A DNA stretch of 64,000 bases, from positions 48,617 to 112,616 of the forward strand of contig JAUXUL010000043.1 of NCBI GenBank assembly GCA_030680795.1, read 5' to 3'. Positions within the stretch are counted from its first letter, which is position 1. Each line of letters opens with the position of its first letter. The notes under the pieces were generated by a model, which made no database searches, was not told the origin of the DNA, and saw only the letters and a program-made list of their open reading frames with translations. Positions 54,044 to 62,476 of this stretch are shown here, piece by piece. This DNA is from Anaerolineales bacterium. Lineage in GTDB: Bacteria > Chloroflexota > Anaerolineae > Anaerolineales > Villigracilaceae. Both the position numbers and the translations under genes were made by a program.

Positions 54044-54862
54044 ATGGCGAACTCCTGGCGACTTTTACACACTCCTCCATCACGCGGCGCATGGAACATG
54101 GCTGTGGATGAAGCCATTCTTGAGCATATCCAGCGTGGGGAATCGCAACCTACGTTGCGGCTTTACGCATGGCAGCCTGCCTGCCTGTCATTGGGCCGCG
54201 CACAACCCTTCAAGGACGTGGACGTTGAGAGGCTCACATCCCAGGGCTGGGAGGTGGTGCGCCGCGTCACAGGGGGACGGGCGATCCTGCATATTGATGA
54301 ATTGACCTACTCTGTCACAGGCAGCGCGGAAGAACCCATGCTGGCAGGCGGCGTGCTTGAGTCATATAACCATTTGGCGCAAGCTTTGTTGTATGCAGTC
54401 CGCGAATTGGGATTGCCTGTTGAGATGAAAGAACACGCGAGAGGAACCGGTTCAAAGATTTTGAATCCTGTTTGCTTCGAAGTGCCATCTACCTACGAGA
54501 TCACAGTGGCTGGAAAAAAGCTGATCGGTTCGGCGCAGGCTCGAAAAAAAGAAGGCGTGCTGCAGCATGGCTCACTTCCGCTGACAGGGGATTTGACTCG
54601 CATTTGCGAGGCGCTTATCTTCAAAGATGAAGCGTCACGGGAACAAGCTGCGCAAAGATTGTTGGCGCGCGCGACGACTGTTGAATCCGTTTTAGGCGTG
54701 GAAACTGATTGGGAAACAGCCGCGCAGGCTTTCGTCCGAGGGTTTGAAGCGCAATTGGGAATCCACTTTCAGCGCGGGGAAATGTCCCGATCCGAATCCG
54801 AAAGAGCGGAAGAACTTATCAAAGAGAAATATGCAAACCCGGCATGGACGGAGCGGATATGA
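54044..54862 (+). CDS. Lipoate-protein ligase A / LipM-type octanoyltransferase
   Basis: 272-aa cytoplasmic acyltransferase. N-terminal MAVDEAIL and RRVTGGRAILH motifs, then the catalytic Cys C144 in PVCFEVPSTYEI, which is characteristic of the LipM/LipL octanoyl-transfer group, and AGKKLIGSAQARK. It would modify lipoyl domains with octanoate. Downstream gene start overlaps the stop by 4 nt. Confidence 0.87.
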   Translation: MANSWRLLHTPPSRGAWNMAVDEAILEHIQRGESQPTLRLYAWQPACLSLGRAQPFKDVDVERLTSQGWEVVRRVTGGRAILHIDELTYSVTGSAEEPMLAGGVLESYNHLAQALLYAVRELGLPVEMKEHARGTGSKILNPVCFEVPSTYEITVAGKKLIGSAQARKKEGVLQHGSLPLTGDLTRICEALIFKDEASREQAAQRLLARATTVESVLGVETDWETAAQAFVRGFEAQLGIHFQRGEMSRSESERAEELIKEKYANPAWTERI

Positions 54863-55911
54863 AAAATTTTCTTGTTTATGGTTCGTATGGTTATACGGGA
54901 AGTTTGATCGTTGAGCAGGCGGTCAAAGAGGGATTGCGGCCATTGCTGGCAGGGCGTGATGAAAAACAATTGAGTACGCAAGCCGCAAAGTTTGGTTTGG
55001 AATATCGCGCCTTTTCTTTGAATAATACCGCCGCGCTCGACTCGGCTTTACTCGAAGTGGATGCGGTCTTGCATTGCGCAGGCCCGTTCGTGCTGACCTT
55101 TCGTCAAATGGCGGAGGCGTGCATCCGCACAAAACGGCATTACTTGGATATCAGCGGCGAGATCGAAGGCTTTGAGGCGCTGGCCGCGATGGACGAAGAA
55201 GCAAAACGCGCGGGCATTATGTTGCTGCCAGGCGGCGGATTTGATGTGGTGCCATCGGATTGTTTGATCGCATATGTTGCTAATAAACTTGCAAGCGCAA
55301 CGCATCTTGAACTTTATATAAAAAGTATCGGCAGTGGAATCTCACGCGGCACGGCGCGCTCTGGAATTGAGAATAGTCACAGGCAGGGACGCATCCGCTG
55401 TGAGGGAAAGATCGTCAGCGTGCCAAATCTATGGGACAGCAAAGATATCGACTTTGGGCGCGGACCCACCCGCCTTGTTTCAGTGGGCTGGGGCGATGTC
55501 AGTACCGCATATCACAGCACAGGCATTCCAAACGTGACCGTGTACATGGGCTTCCCCGCCGTGATGATCAACATAATGCGCGGGGCACGCTATGTTGGTT
55601 TTTTACTTTATACGCGCACCACAAAAGATTTCATCAAGTGGCTGATCGGGAAATTTTTCGCGCCCGGACCTTCACGCAAACAAAATGAAAATGGATTCGC
55701 TTTATTGATCGCCGAAGTGAGCGATGGCAAACAAACTGTCCGCGCGAAACTGCGGACTCCTGAAGCGTATTATCTAACCGCATTAACTTCAGTTGAAATC
55801 ATGAAGCGCATCATCGCCTCAGATTTTCAAACTGGATTCCAAACCCCAAGCAAAGTCTACGGCGCGGATTTTATTTTGCAATTCGACGGAGTGCAGCGCG
55901 AGGATTTATAG
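54859..55911 (+). CDS. Saccharopine dehydrogenase-like oxidoreductase
   Basis: 350-aa NAD(P)-binding protein: Rossmann motif YGSYGYTGSLIVEQAV, LAGRDEKQL and LPGGGFDVVPSDCLIAYVAN. It belongs to the SDR-like trans-acting enoyl reductase/saccharopine reductase-like group; substrate unknown. ATG at 54859 with GGAG upstream; 4-nt overlap with the ligase gene. Convergent with trpA, 3 nt between stops. Confidence 0.85.
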   Translation: MKNFLVYGSYGYTGSLIVEQAVKEGLRPLLAGRDEKQLSTQAAKFGLEYRAFSLNNTAALDSALLEVDAVLHCAGPFVLTFRQMAEACIRTKRHYLDISGEIEGFEALAAMDEEAKRAGIMLLPGGGFDVVPSDCLIAYVANKLASATHLELYIKSIGSGISRGTARSGIENSHRQGRIRCEGKIVSVPNLWDSKDIDFGRGPTRLVSVGWGDVSTAYHSTGIPNVTVYMGFPAVMINIMRGARYVGFLLYTRTTKDFIKWLIGKFFAPGPSRKQNENGFALLIAEVSDGKQTVRAKLRTPEAYYLTALTSVEIMKRIIASDFQTGFQTPSKVYGADFILQFDGVQREDL

Positions 55912-55914
55912 TTT

Positions 55915-56697
55915 TCACTTCAATGCGCTTCGGAACTCCGCCGCAAACTGTTTCGCTGTTTCGACAGGCTTTTCGCTGCTCCCAATCGTTTTCACACACG
56001 CCGAGCCGACAATGACTCCATCCACCAGCGCGCCGATTTGTTTGGCTTGTTCGGGCGTGCCAATGCCAAATCCCACGCACACAGGCACGGATGTGTATTC
56101 GCGCACGCGGGCAATCAATTCGCCGAGTCCATCTGAAATGGATGTGCGCGTGCCCGTCACACCTGTCACGCTGACAAGATAAATAAATCCCTTTGCATTG
56201 CGCGCAATGGATTCCATGCGTTCATTCGGGGATGTCGGCGCGAGCATACGAATTAATGGTAGGGGCGGATCGCGATCCGCCCCTACGATGGATGTAAATT
56301 CTTCCTCTTCTTCCAGCGGAAGATCGGGGATGATAAATCCATCCGCACCTGCTTCGCGCGCACCGCGGACAAATGCCTCCAGCCCATACGCCAGCATGGG
56401 ATTGTAGTAACCCATCAGAATCAACGGGATAGTCACGCCGCGTTTGCGTAATTCCGCAACCGCCGCGAGCGACTTCTTGACCGTGATGCCCTGCTCCAGC
56501 GCGGTCTGTGTTGCCTTTTGAATGACCGGCCCATCCGCCAGCGGATCGGAGAATGATAGCCCGACTTCGATCAAGTCCGCGCCGTTTTTGGCAAGGGCTT
56601 CGATCACGTCAATGGATGTATCCAAGTCAGGATAGCCCAGTGGGAAGTAAGGCATGAAGATCGGTTTGTTTTTAAATGCGTTTTCGATTCTGTTCAT
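55915..56697 (-). CDS. trpA: Tryptophan synthase alpha chain
   Basis: 260-aa TIM-barrel enzyme splitting indole-3-glycerol phosphate into indole and glyceraldehyde 3-phosphate. GADLIEVGLSFSDPLADGPVIQKA contains the catalytic Glu and Asp in two blocks, and VGFGIGTPEQAKQIG binds phosphate. A 28-bp perfect palindrome inside the gene encodes GADRDPPL between EEFTSIV and PLIRMLAPTSPNERM, roughly where a surface strand-helix connector lies. Last gene of the trp operon, 65 nt after trpB. Confidence 0.95.
   Translation of the reverse strand: MNRIENAFKNKPIFMPYFPLGYPDLDTSIDVIEALAKNGADLIEVGLSFSDPLADGPVIQKATQTALEQGITVKKSLAAVAELRKRGVTIPLILMGYYNPMLAYGLEAFVRGAREAGADGFIIPDLPLEEEEEFTSIVGADRDPPLPLIRMLAPTSPNERMESIARNAKGFIYLVSVTGVTGTRTSISDGLGELIARVREYTSVPVCVGFGIGTPEQAKQIGALVDGVIVGSACVKTIGSSEKPVETAKQFAAEFRSALK
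56259..56286. repeat. 28-bp perfect palindrome inside trpA
   Basis: GTAGGGGCGGATCG followed by its exact complement. In frame; encodes about nine residues that trpA homologues lack. Related GTAGGGGCGGG palindromes are at 56744-56766 and 63942-63966. Confidence 0.9.
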
Positions 56698-56710
56698 AAT
56701 AATAATTCCT

Positions 56711-56766
56711 CGTCGGGGCGAGGTCCTCTCGCCCCGCTACATTGGGCGGGAAAACCCCGCCCCTAC
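56711..56766. repeat. Two adjacent GC palindromes between trpB and trpA
   Basis: CGGGGCGAG-gtcc-TCTCGCCCCG, then GGGCGGG-aaaac-CCCGCCC. The right edge supplies the TAG stop of trpB (56765-56763). Confidence 0.85.
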
Positions 56767-57956
56767 AAATTCATTCCCAACTCTTTAATCACCGTATTCA
56801 AATCCTTATCCCCTCTTCCCGAAAGATTAACCAAAATCACCTGGTCCTTCCTCATCTTCGGTGCGCGCTTGATGACTTCCGCCACCGCATGGGACGACTC
56901 CAACGCAGGGATAATCCCTTCGGTGTGACATAGGGTTTGGAATGCGCTCAATGCTTCTTCATCGGTTGCGGATGTGTAAAACGCCCGCTCGCTATCTCTC
57001 ATCATGGCGTGCTCGGGACCCACTGCCGCGTAATCCAATCCTGCAGAAACGGAATGGGTCTCGGCGATTTGTCCATCATCATCCTGCAAAACATATGTGC
57101 GCGTGCCGTGAATAACGCCAACGCGCGCTTTTGTAGCGCCGCCAAATCTCGCGGCGTGTTTGCCAGAAGCAATTCCGCTGCCGCCCGCTTCAACGCCGAT
57201 CAACTCAACCTGTTCATCGTCCACAAATCCACTAAAGACGCCGATGGCATTTGACCCGCCGCCGACACAGGCGATGACCGTATCAGGTAAGCGACCTGCA
57301 TCACGCAGCATTTGCTCACGCGCTTCGATCCCGATCACCGATTGAAACTCGCGCACGATGGTCGGATACGGGTGTGGTCCCAACGCTGATCCCAGCAAAT
57401 AATGTGTGTCGCGTACATTCGTCACCCAATCGCGGATGGCTTCGTTGATGGCATCCTTCAACGTTTGAGTGCCCGATGTCACAGGGCGCACTTCGGCGCC
57501 GAGCAACTTCATGCGAAAGACATTCGGCTCCTGCCGTGCGATGTCAACCACGCCCATGTACACCACACATTCGAGTCCCAACAACGCGGCAGCAGTTGCC
57601 GAAGCCACGCCGTGTTGACCCGCGCCTGTCTCAGCAACAATACGTTTTTTGCCCATGCGCTTCACGAGTAATGCCTGTCCCAACGCGTTGTTGATTTTAT
57701 GTGCGCCTGTGTGCGCCAAGTCTTCGCGTTTCAAATAAATTTGTGCGCCGCCCAATTGTTCCGATAATCTTTTTGCATGGGTCAACGGCGTCGGTCTGCC
57801 CACAAACGACGCCAGCAATCCTTCGAACTCGCGCCTGAAGGCTGGGTCTTTTTGCGCGTCCACAAATGCCTGCTCCAATTCGATCAACGCGGGCATTAAA
57901 GTTTCAGGGACAAATTGTCCGCCATAGATTCCAAATTTAGTAGGTAGTAATGTCAT
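56763..57956 (-). CDS. trpB: Tryptophan synthase beta chain
   Basis: 397-aa PLP enzyme condensing indole with serine. [16 protein letters not shown] at the N-terminus, PLP lysine in [21 protein letters not shown] phosphate loop and the C-terminal [10 protein letters not shown]. Start at the ATG at 57956 with GAGG 6 nt upstream; 12 extra codons further upstream are not homologous. TrpB1 type. Confidence 0.97.
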   Translation of the reverse strand: MTLLPTKFGIYGGQFVPETLMPALIELEQAFVDAQKDPAFRREFEGLLASFVGRPTPLTHAKRLSEQLGGAQIYLKREDLAHTGAHKINNALGQALLVKRMGKKRIVAETGAGQHGVASATAAALLGLECVVYMGVVDIARQEPNVFRMKLLGAEVRPVTSGTQTLKDAINEAIRDWVTNVRDTHYLLGSALGPHPYPTIVREFQSVIGIEAREQMLRDAGRLPDTVIACVGGGSNAIGVFSGFVDDEQVELIGVEAGGSGIASGKHAARFGGATKARVGVIHGTRTYVLQDDDGQIAETHSVSAGLDYAAVGPEHAMMRDSERAFYTSATDEEALSAFQTLCHTEGIIPALESSHAVAEVIKRAPKMRKDQVILVNLSGRGDKDLNTVIKELGMNL

Positions 57957-57988
57957 GAGATCCTCGATATTGGAGACTGGAGGTATGA

Positions 57989-58618
57989 TCAATTTCCAGT
58001 CTCCAATCTCTTAACCGCTTTCACAAATGCGGACATCTTCGCCGCATCTTTCTCACCTGCAGCTGATTCCACGCCAGAGGCAACGTCCACGCCCCAGGGT
58101 TTGACCTGCCGCACCGCGTCCGCGACATTCTCTGGAGTCAGCCCGCCCGCCAGCAAAAGCGGATAATGCTTCGCCAACTCCGACGCCGCTGACCAATCCG
58201 CAGTGACGCCGCTTCCGCCATACATACCTTTGACTGCTGAGTCTACTAACATTGCGGGTGCTCCATTACGCTCATAGCCTGTGACCTCAGATGGAATTCC
58301 GCGAAAGGCTTTGAATACACGCGGCGCAAGTTGCTCAAATATCTCTGGCGTTTCATCACCATGAAGTTGAGCCAGATCCAGTGAACAGGTTTCCAGAATA
58401 TTTTTCATGTCATCAACAAACGAATTCACAAACACGCCGACGAGTTTAATATCTGGATGTTCCCGCTTCAAAACGGACGTTATTTCTGCGCAGGTTTCTT
58501 TCTCAATGGATCGCACACCCTTGGGATAAAAATTGAATCCCAGGTAATCCGCACCTGCGTCAATCGCGGCGAGGGCGTCTTTCAAGGTTTTGATTCCGCA
58601 TATTTTTATGATCGTCAT
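57989..58618 (-). CDS. trpF: Phosphoribosylanthranilate isomerase
   Basis: 209-aa TIM barrel performing the Amadori rearrangement before Trp[27 protein letters not shown] begins the protein in two blocks, with QLHGDETPE and the phosphate site AGGLTPENV. The ATG at 58618 is chosen because the 17 codons upstream of it are encoded by the palindromic repeat; no SD is visible, so translation may depend on coupling with trpC. Confidence 0.95.
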   Translation of the reverse strand: MTIIKICGIKTLKDALAAIDAGADYLGFNFYPKGVRSIEKETCAEITSVLKREHPDIKLVGVFVNSFVDDMKNILETCSLDLAQLHGDETPEIFEQLAPRVFKAFRGIPSEVTGYERNGAPAMLVDSAVKGMYGGSGVTADWSAASELAKHYPLLLAGGLTPENVADAVRQVKPWGVDVASGVESAAGEKDAAKMSAFVKAVKRLETGN

Positions 58619-58633
58619 AATCAATAAACCATT

Positions 58634-58721
58634 GTCATTGCGAGGAGGGTGCTTTTCCCGACGAAGCAATCCCCTTCACCGTGTTGGAGATTGCTTCGGG
58701 GCTATCGCCCCTCGCAATGAC
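58634..58721. repeat. MITE-like palindromic repeat encoding the trpC C-terminus
   Basis: GTCATTGCGAGG (58634-58645) and CCTCGCAATGAC (58710-58721) are perfect terminal inverted repeats; inside, GAAGCAATC and GATTGCTTC pair. The last 28 codons and the stop of trpC lie within it. Confidence 0.9.
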
Positions 58722-59510
58722 GGAAAAGCCAGAAAGTTCGCGCACCTTCGCAGGAATATCATCAGAAGTCACCAACGCTTCGCCGACAAGGATGGCGTCA
58801 ATGTTTATTTTTGCTAATCGATCTACATCTTGCGCAGTAAAAAATCCTGATTCGGCTATAACAGCAATATCATTTGAAATCATCGGGCGGAGGCGTTCTG
58901 TGGTTTCGAGTGAGACTTCAAAGGTGGCAAGGTTACGGTTGTTGATTCCAATTAATTTCACATCTTTCAATTTCAGCGCTCGCTCAGTTTCTGCTTCGTC
59001 GTGGACTTCGACCAAGGCGGTCAATCCGAGGTTCAAAGCACAAGCATGCAAGTCAGCAAAATGTTTGTCGTCGGTCAACGCGGCGGCGATGAGCAGGATG
59101 GCGTCGGCACCGTTGGCTCGGGCTTCGTAGAGTTGGATTTCATCTATGGTGAAATCTTTACGGAGCAGGGGCAATGTTGATTGATGAGTGAAACGTAAAT
59201 CGTAAAGTGTTTCGAGTTTGCCCATGAAGAATTTTTCGTCGGTGAGGACGCTGATGGCGGCGGCTCCGTTTTGGGTGTAGATATCGGCGACTTGAAAGAG
59301 GTCAAGGTGCGGGGCGAGAATCCCTTTGGAGGGAGAGGCTCTCTTTAGTTCAGCGATCAGGCTTGGGCGGAGTGCAAAGCGGCGGCGTTTGATTGCGGAG
59401 AGAAAATCCCGGGGCGCAGGAGAAGACTCAGCGGCGCGGCGTAATGTCACGGCGTTGAGCGCCGCAATTTCCAATTGTTTTTGAGCGATAATTTTTTCGA
59501 GTATGTTCAT
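58635..59510 (-). CDS. trpC: Indole-3-glycerol phosphate synthase
   Basis: 291-aa TIM-barrel enzyme. KRASPSKGILAPHLD, LRKDFTIDEIQLYEARANGADAILLI (catalytic and phosphate-binding blocks), LVEVHDEAET, IGINNRNL, IAESGFF and VGEALV are all present. The enzyme proper ends near DIPAKVRELSG; the following 28 residues (VIARGDSPEAISNTVKG and on) derive from the repeat. Internal and complete otherwise. Confidence 0.96.
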   Translation of the reverse strand: MNILEKIIAQKQLEIAALNAVTLRRAAESSPAPRDFLSAIKRRRFALRPSLIAELKRASPSKGILAPHLDLFQVADIYTQNGAAAISVLTDEKFFMGKLETLYDLRFTHQSTLPLLRKDFTIDEIQLYEARANGADAILLIAAALTDDKHFADLHACALNLGLTALVEVHDEAETERALKLKDVKLIGINNRNLATFEVSLETTERLRPMISNDIAVIAESGFFTAQDVDRLAKINIDAILVGEALVTSDDIPAKVRELSGFSVIARGDSPEAISNTVKGIASSGKAPSSQ

Positions 59511-59540
59511 TTTTCAACGGATATTAAACGGATGAACGGA

Positions 59541-61169
59541 TTAGGAAACGGATTTTGAATACTCAACCAACGCGTTGAGTTTGGCGAGAGCGTTGCCACT
59601 ATCAAGCGAGGCGGTGACTTCCACAAGCGCGGACTTGAAATCACCTGTTTCTGCGGCGAGAGCACCAGCGGCGTTGAGCAGAACAGAGTCGCGGCGGGCG
59701 CCTTTCACTGCCGAAGGCGTGCCGCTGAGAAGATCACGCATCATCGCCGCGGATTCGTCGGGCGTGCCGCCGCGCAAATCTTCCATTGTGGCGAGGGAGA
59801 AGCCGAGCGTGGTTGGATCAAGATCGTAGGTGCTGACCGCGCCATCTTTAAGATGACTGATGCGATTGACGCCGCAAGTGTTAAGTTCATCCGTGCCGCC
59901 TGCGCCGTAGACAATCATTGCGGCGCGTGAGCCGAGTTCCTTGAGCACATTGGCAAGCGGCTCGGTGAGCGCGGCAGCGTAAACACCTGTGAGTTGAATA
60001 TTCGCGCCTGCGGGGTTGGTAAGCGGACCGAGGACATTGAAAATCGTGCGCTGACCGATCTCCTTGCGCGGACCGATGGCGTGCTTCATGGCAGGGTGAA
60101 ATTTGGCGGCAAACATAAAGCCGATGCCAATGGTATCAATGGCATGAGCAATTTGTTCGGGTGTGAGTTCAAGGCTGATACCGAGCGCAGAGAGTACATC
60201 GGCGGAACCGCAATGAGATGACGCGGCGCGGTTACCATGCTTGGCAACTTTTCGTCCCGTGCCTGCAAGGACGAATGCCGCAGCAGTGGAAATATTGAAG
60301 GTGTGAGCGCCGTCACCGCCTGTGCCGACGATATCGTAAATGCGTTCGTTCGAGTCGGCGAGTTTCACCTTGACCGCGTTGGCACGCATGGCACGCACAG
60401 AGCCTGTGATCTCGGGAATGGTCTCGCCTTTCATGCGGAGCGCAACCAGATAGGCGCCGATCTGCGCAGGCGTGGCTTGACCCGTCATGATGATATTCAT
60501 CGCTTCCTGCGCTTCGTCGGCGGTCAGGTCGGTTTTGTTGATGGTCTTGGCGATAAACGGTTTCAACATGGAAGGCTCCGCAGACGCGCCAGCGGGCGGG
60601 GCGATCTTGATGTCGAGAAAATTCTTGAGCAGTTGTTTGCCGTGCTCGGTCAGAATGGACTCAGGATGGAATTGCACACCATAGGTCGGGTGCTGGCGAT
60701 GTTTGAGCGCCATGATCTCGCCTTCGGAAGTTTGTGCGACGATCTCGAGTTCGGCGGGAATGGGTTCGTAAACCATGAGCGAGTGATAGCGCATTCCCTC
60801 AAACGGCGTGGGAATGTCTTTGAAGATTCCCTGCCCATTGTGATTCACAGGCGAGGTCTTGCCGTGCATGAGGCGCGGAGCACGGTCCACTTTGCCGCCG
60901 TAGACTGCGCCGAGACATTGATGTCCGAGGCAGACGCCTAGCACAGGGATCTTGCCAGTGAAATGTTTGATGGCTTCAGCAGAGATACCGCCGTCTTTGA
61001 GGGGTTCGCCTGGACCTGGGGAGATGACAAGATGGTCAGGCTTGAGGGCGATCAACTCGTTCAATGAAATTTGGTCGTTGCGAAAGACGCGAATGTCCGC
61101 GCCCAGTTCGCCGAGGTATTGGACGAGGTTGTAGGTGAATGAGTCGTAGTTGTCTATTAGGGCTAACAT
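59541..61169 (-). CDS. trpGD: Fused anthranilate synthase component II and anthranilate phosphoribosyltransferase
   Basis: 542-aa bifunctional enzyme. Residues 1-190 are TrpG glutamine amidotransferase (LALIDNYDSFTYNLVQYL, nucleophile in GVCLGHQCLG, HPESILTEHG); residues 205-540 are TrpD (GTGGDGAHTFNIST, HGNRAASSHCGSADVL, NPAGANIQ). Start at the ATG at 61169 with SD GGAG 7 nt upstream; the upstream frame to 61241 is not homologous. The fusion is also known in enterobacteria, so by itself it does not indicate transfer. Confidence 0.96.
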   Translation of the reverse strand: MLALIDNYDSFTYNLVQYLGELGADIRVFRNDQISLNELIALKPDHLVISPGPGEPLKDGGISAEAIKHFTGKIPVLGVCLGHQCLGAVYGGKVDRAPRLMHGKTSPVNHNGQGIFKDIPTPFEGMRYHSLMVYEPIPAELEIVAQTSEGEIMALKHRQHPTYGVQFHPESILTEHGKQLLKNFLDIKIAPPAGASAEPSMLKPFIAKTINKTDLTADEAQEAMNIIMTGQATPAQIGAYLVALRMKGETIPEITGSVRAMRANAVKVKLADSNERIYDIVGTGGDGAHTFNISTAAAFVLAGTGRKVAKHGNRAASSHCGSADVLSALGISLELTPEQIAHAIDTIGIGFMFAAKFHPAMKHAIGPRKEIGQRTIFNVLGPLTNPAGANIQLTGVYAAALTEPLANVLKELGSRAAMIVYGAGGTDELNTCGVNRISHLKDGAVSTYDLDPTTLGFSLATMEDLRGGTPDESAAMMRDLLSGTPSAVKGARRDSVLLNAAGALAAETGDFKSALVEVTASLDSGNALAKLNALVEYSKSVS

Positions 61170-61242
61170 GTGTTTCTCCAAACTCTGTTGGGTGAGCGCA
61201 AGCAGTCGAAACCAACATGTATTAGAAATTTCTTTATTCACT

Positions 61243-61295
61243 GGTGGTTTCGATACGCCACTCGCCGCAAAGCTGCTCGCGGCTACTCAACCACC
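61243..61295. repeat. Palindromic repeat GGTGGTTTCGATACGCC type
   Basis: GGTGGTT at the left and AACCACC at the right frame a ACTCGCCGC..GCGGCTACTC hairpin. A partial related copy (GTTGG..TCGAAACCAAC) is at 61188-61217. Both lie between trpS and trpGD. Confidence 0.75.
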
Positions 61296-61303
61296 GAGTT
61301 TCA

Positions 61304-62362
61304 CTATTCATCAAACTCGCCGAAGATATCCACTTCATCAGCGAAGAGGTCGAGAGAATACGATAAGCCAGTCACATCGCGGACAAGTTTCATGGTCTCT
61401 TTGGCTTCGATTTGCATGCGGCGGATTCCGCTGGCGAGCACATCGCGCGGGATGGTGGGATGAGCGAGGTAATATGCACGTTTTTCACGAAAGGGTTCGA
61501 GGAAAGTATTGATGGCTTTGGCAAGTTTTTCCTTGACTTCCACATCGCCGACCTGACCCTTGCGATAGCGTTCTTTTAGATCGTCCACTTCGGCGTAAGA
61601 GGGATTGAATGCGTCGTGATAGATAAACACAGGATTGTCTTCCACTGTGCCTGGGTCAGTAGCGCGCAGGCGTCTGGGATCGGTGTACATGCCTTTGACT
61701 TTTTCTTCGACGGTCTTCGCGTCATCGGATAAATAGATGGCATTGTTCAATGACTTGCTCATTTTATTTTGTCCGTCTGTGCCGACGAGCAAGGGGACTT
61801 CGCCGATGATGGATTCTGGTTCGGGGAAGACTTCAGCGCTATAAAGATTATTGAACTTACGCGCCATTTCACGGGCGAGTTCAACGTGGGATTGGTTATC
61901 ACGTCCAACAGGGACAACATTCGCGCGCGGCAAGAGAATGTCCACGGCTTGCAGGACGGGATAGCCGAGCAGACCAAAGGGCATGGAGTCGATATTGGCG
62001 TCACGTGCCATGTCTTTGAGTGTAGGCATGCGTTCGAGGCGCGGCACAGTGACCAGCATTTCAAAAAGCAGATTCATTTCATAGGTTTCTGGAATCGCGG
62101 ACTGGACAAAGATGGTGCTGACGTTCGGGTCAATGCCAACCGCAAGATAGTCCAGAACGATTTCGCGGATGTAGGTTGGGATTTCTTTGATGTATTGCGG
62201 CTCAGGCTTGGTGGTCATCGTGTGCAAGTCAGCAATGATAAAAAACGAATCATACTGATGCTGCAAGCGCACACGATTGCGCAGCGAGCCAACATAATGA
62301 CCGAGGTGCAGGCGTCCTGTGGGACGGTCACCTGTGAGGAGGCGGGGTTTGGGGTTTGGCAT
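61304..62362 (-). CDS. trpS: Tryptophanyl-tRNA synthetase
   Basis: 352-aa class I synthetase charging tRNA-Trp. HIGH-type motif HLGHYVGS, GxDQ-like [19 protein letters not shown] split in the active site, and KMSKSLNN. Start at the ATG at 62362; a TTG 18 nt upstream is also in frame. Its placement inside the trp operon couples tryptophan synthesis with charging. No transmembrane or extra domain. Confidence 0.95.
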   Translation of the reverse strand: MPNPKPRLLTGDRPTGRLHLGHYVGSLRNRVRLQHQYDSFFIIADLHTMTTKPEPQYIKEIPTYIREIVLDYLAVGIDPNVSTIFVQSAIPETYEMNLLFEMLVTVPRLERMPTLKDMARDANIDSMPFGLLGYPVLQAVDILLPRANVVPVGRDNQSHVELAREMARKFNNLYSAEVFPEPESIIGEVPLLVGTDGQNKMSKSLNNAIYLSDDAKTVEEKVKGMYTDPRRLRATDPGTVEDNPVFIYHDAFNPSYAEVDDLKERYRKGQVGDVEVKEKLAKAINTFLEPFREKRAYYLAHPTIPRDVLASGIRRMQIEAKETMKLVRDVTGLSYSLDLFADEVDIFGEFDE

Positions 62363-62385
62363 GGGTTGGGTTCCTTTCAAAATTT

Positions 62386-62476
62386 AAGGATGAAGGATAA
62401 AGGATGAGGGATGAAGAAAGATGAAAGACGAAAGAAAAATTCATCCTTCATAATTCATCCTTCATCCTTCATCCTT
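62386..62476. repeat. Purine/pyrimidine tandem-palindromic repeat (GGATGAA units)
   Basis: GGATGAA-type units on the left (62386-62432) and the complementary TTCATCC units on the right (62440-62476) can form one long stem. The right end overlaps the trpE stop. Confidence 0.75.

Noticed and set aside
58619..58669. N-terminal extension of trpF
   Set aside because: These codons are the antisense-independent reading of the palindromic repeat; homology begins at MTIIKICG.
62386..62476. CRISPR array
   Set aside because: Seven-base units without spacers; units on the two halves are complementary, not direct repeats with unique spacers.
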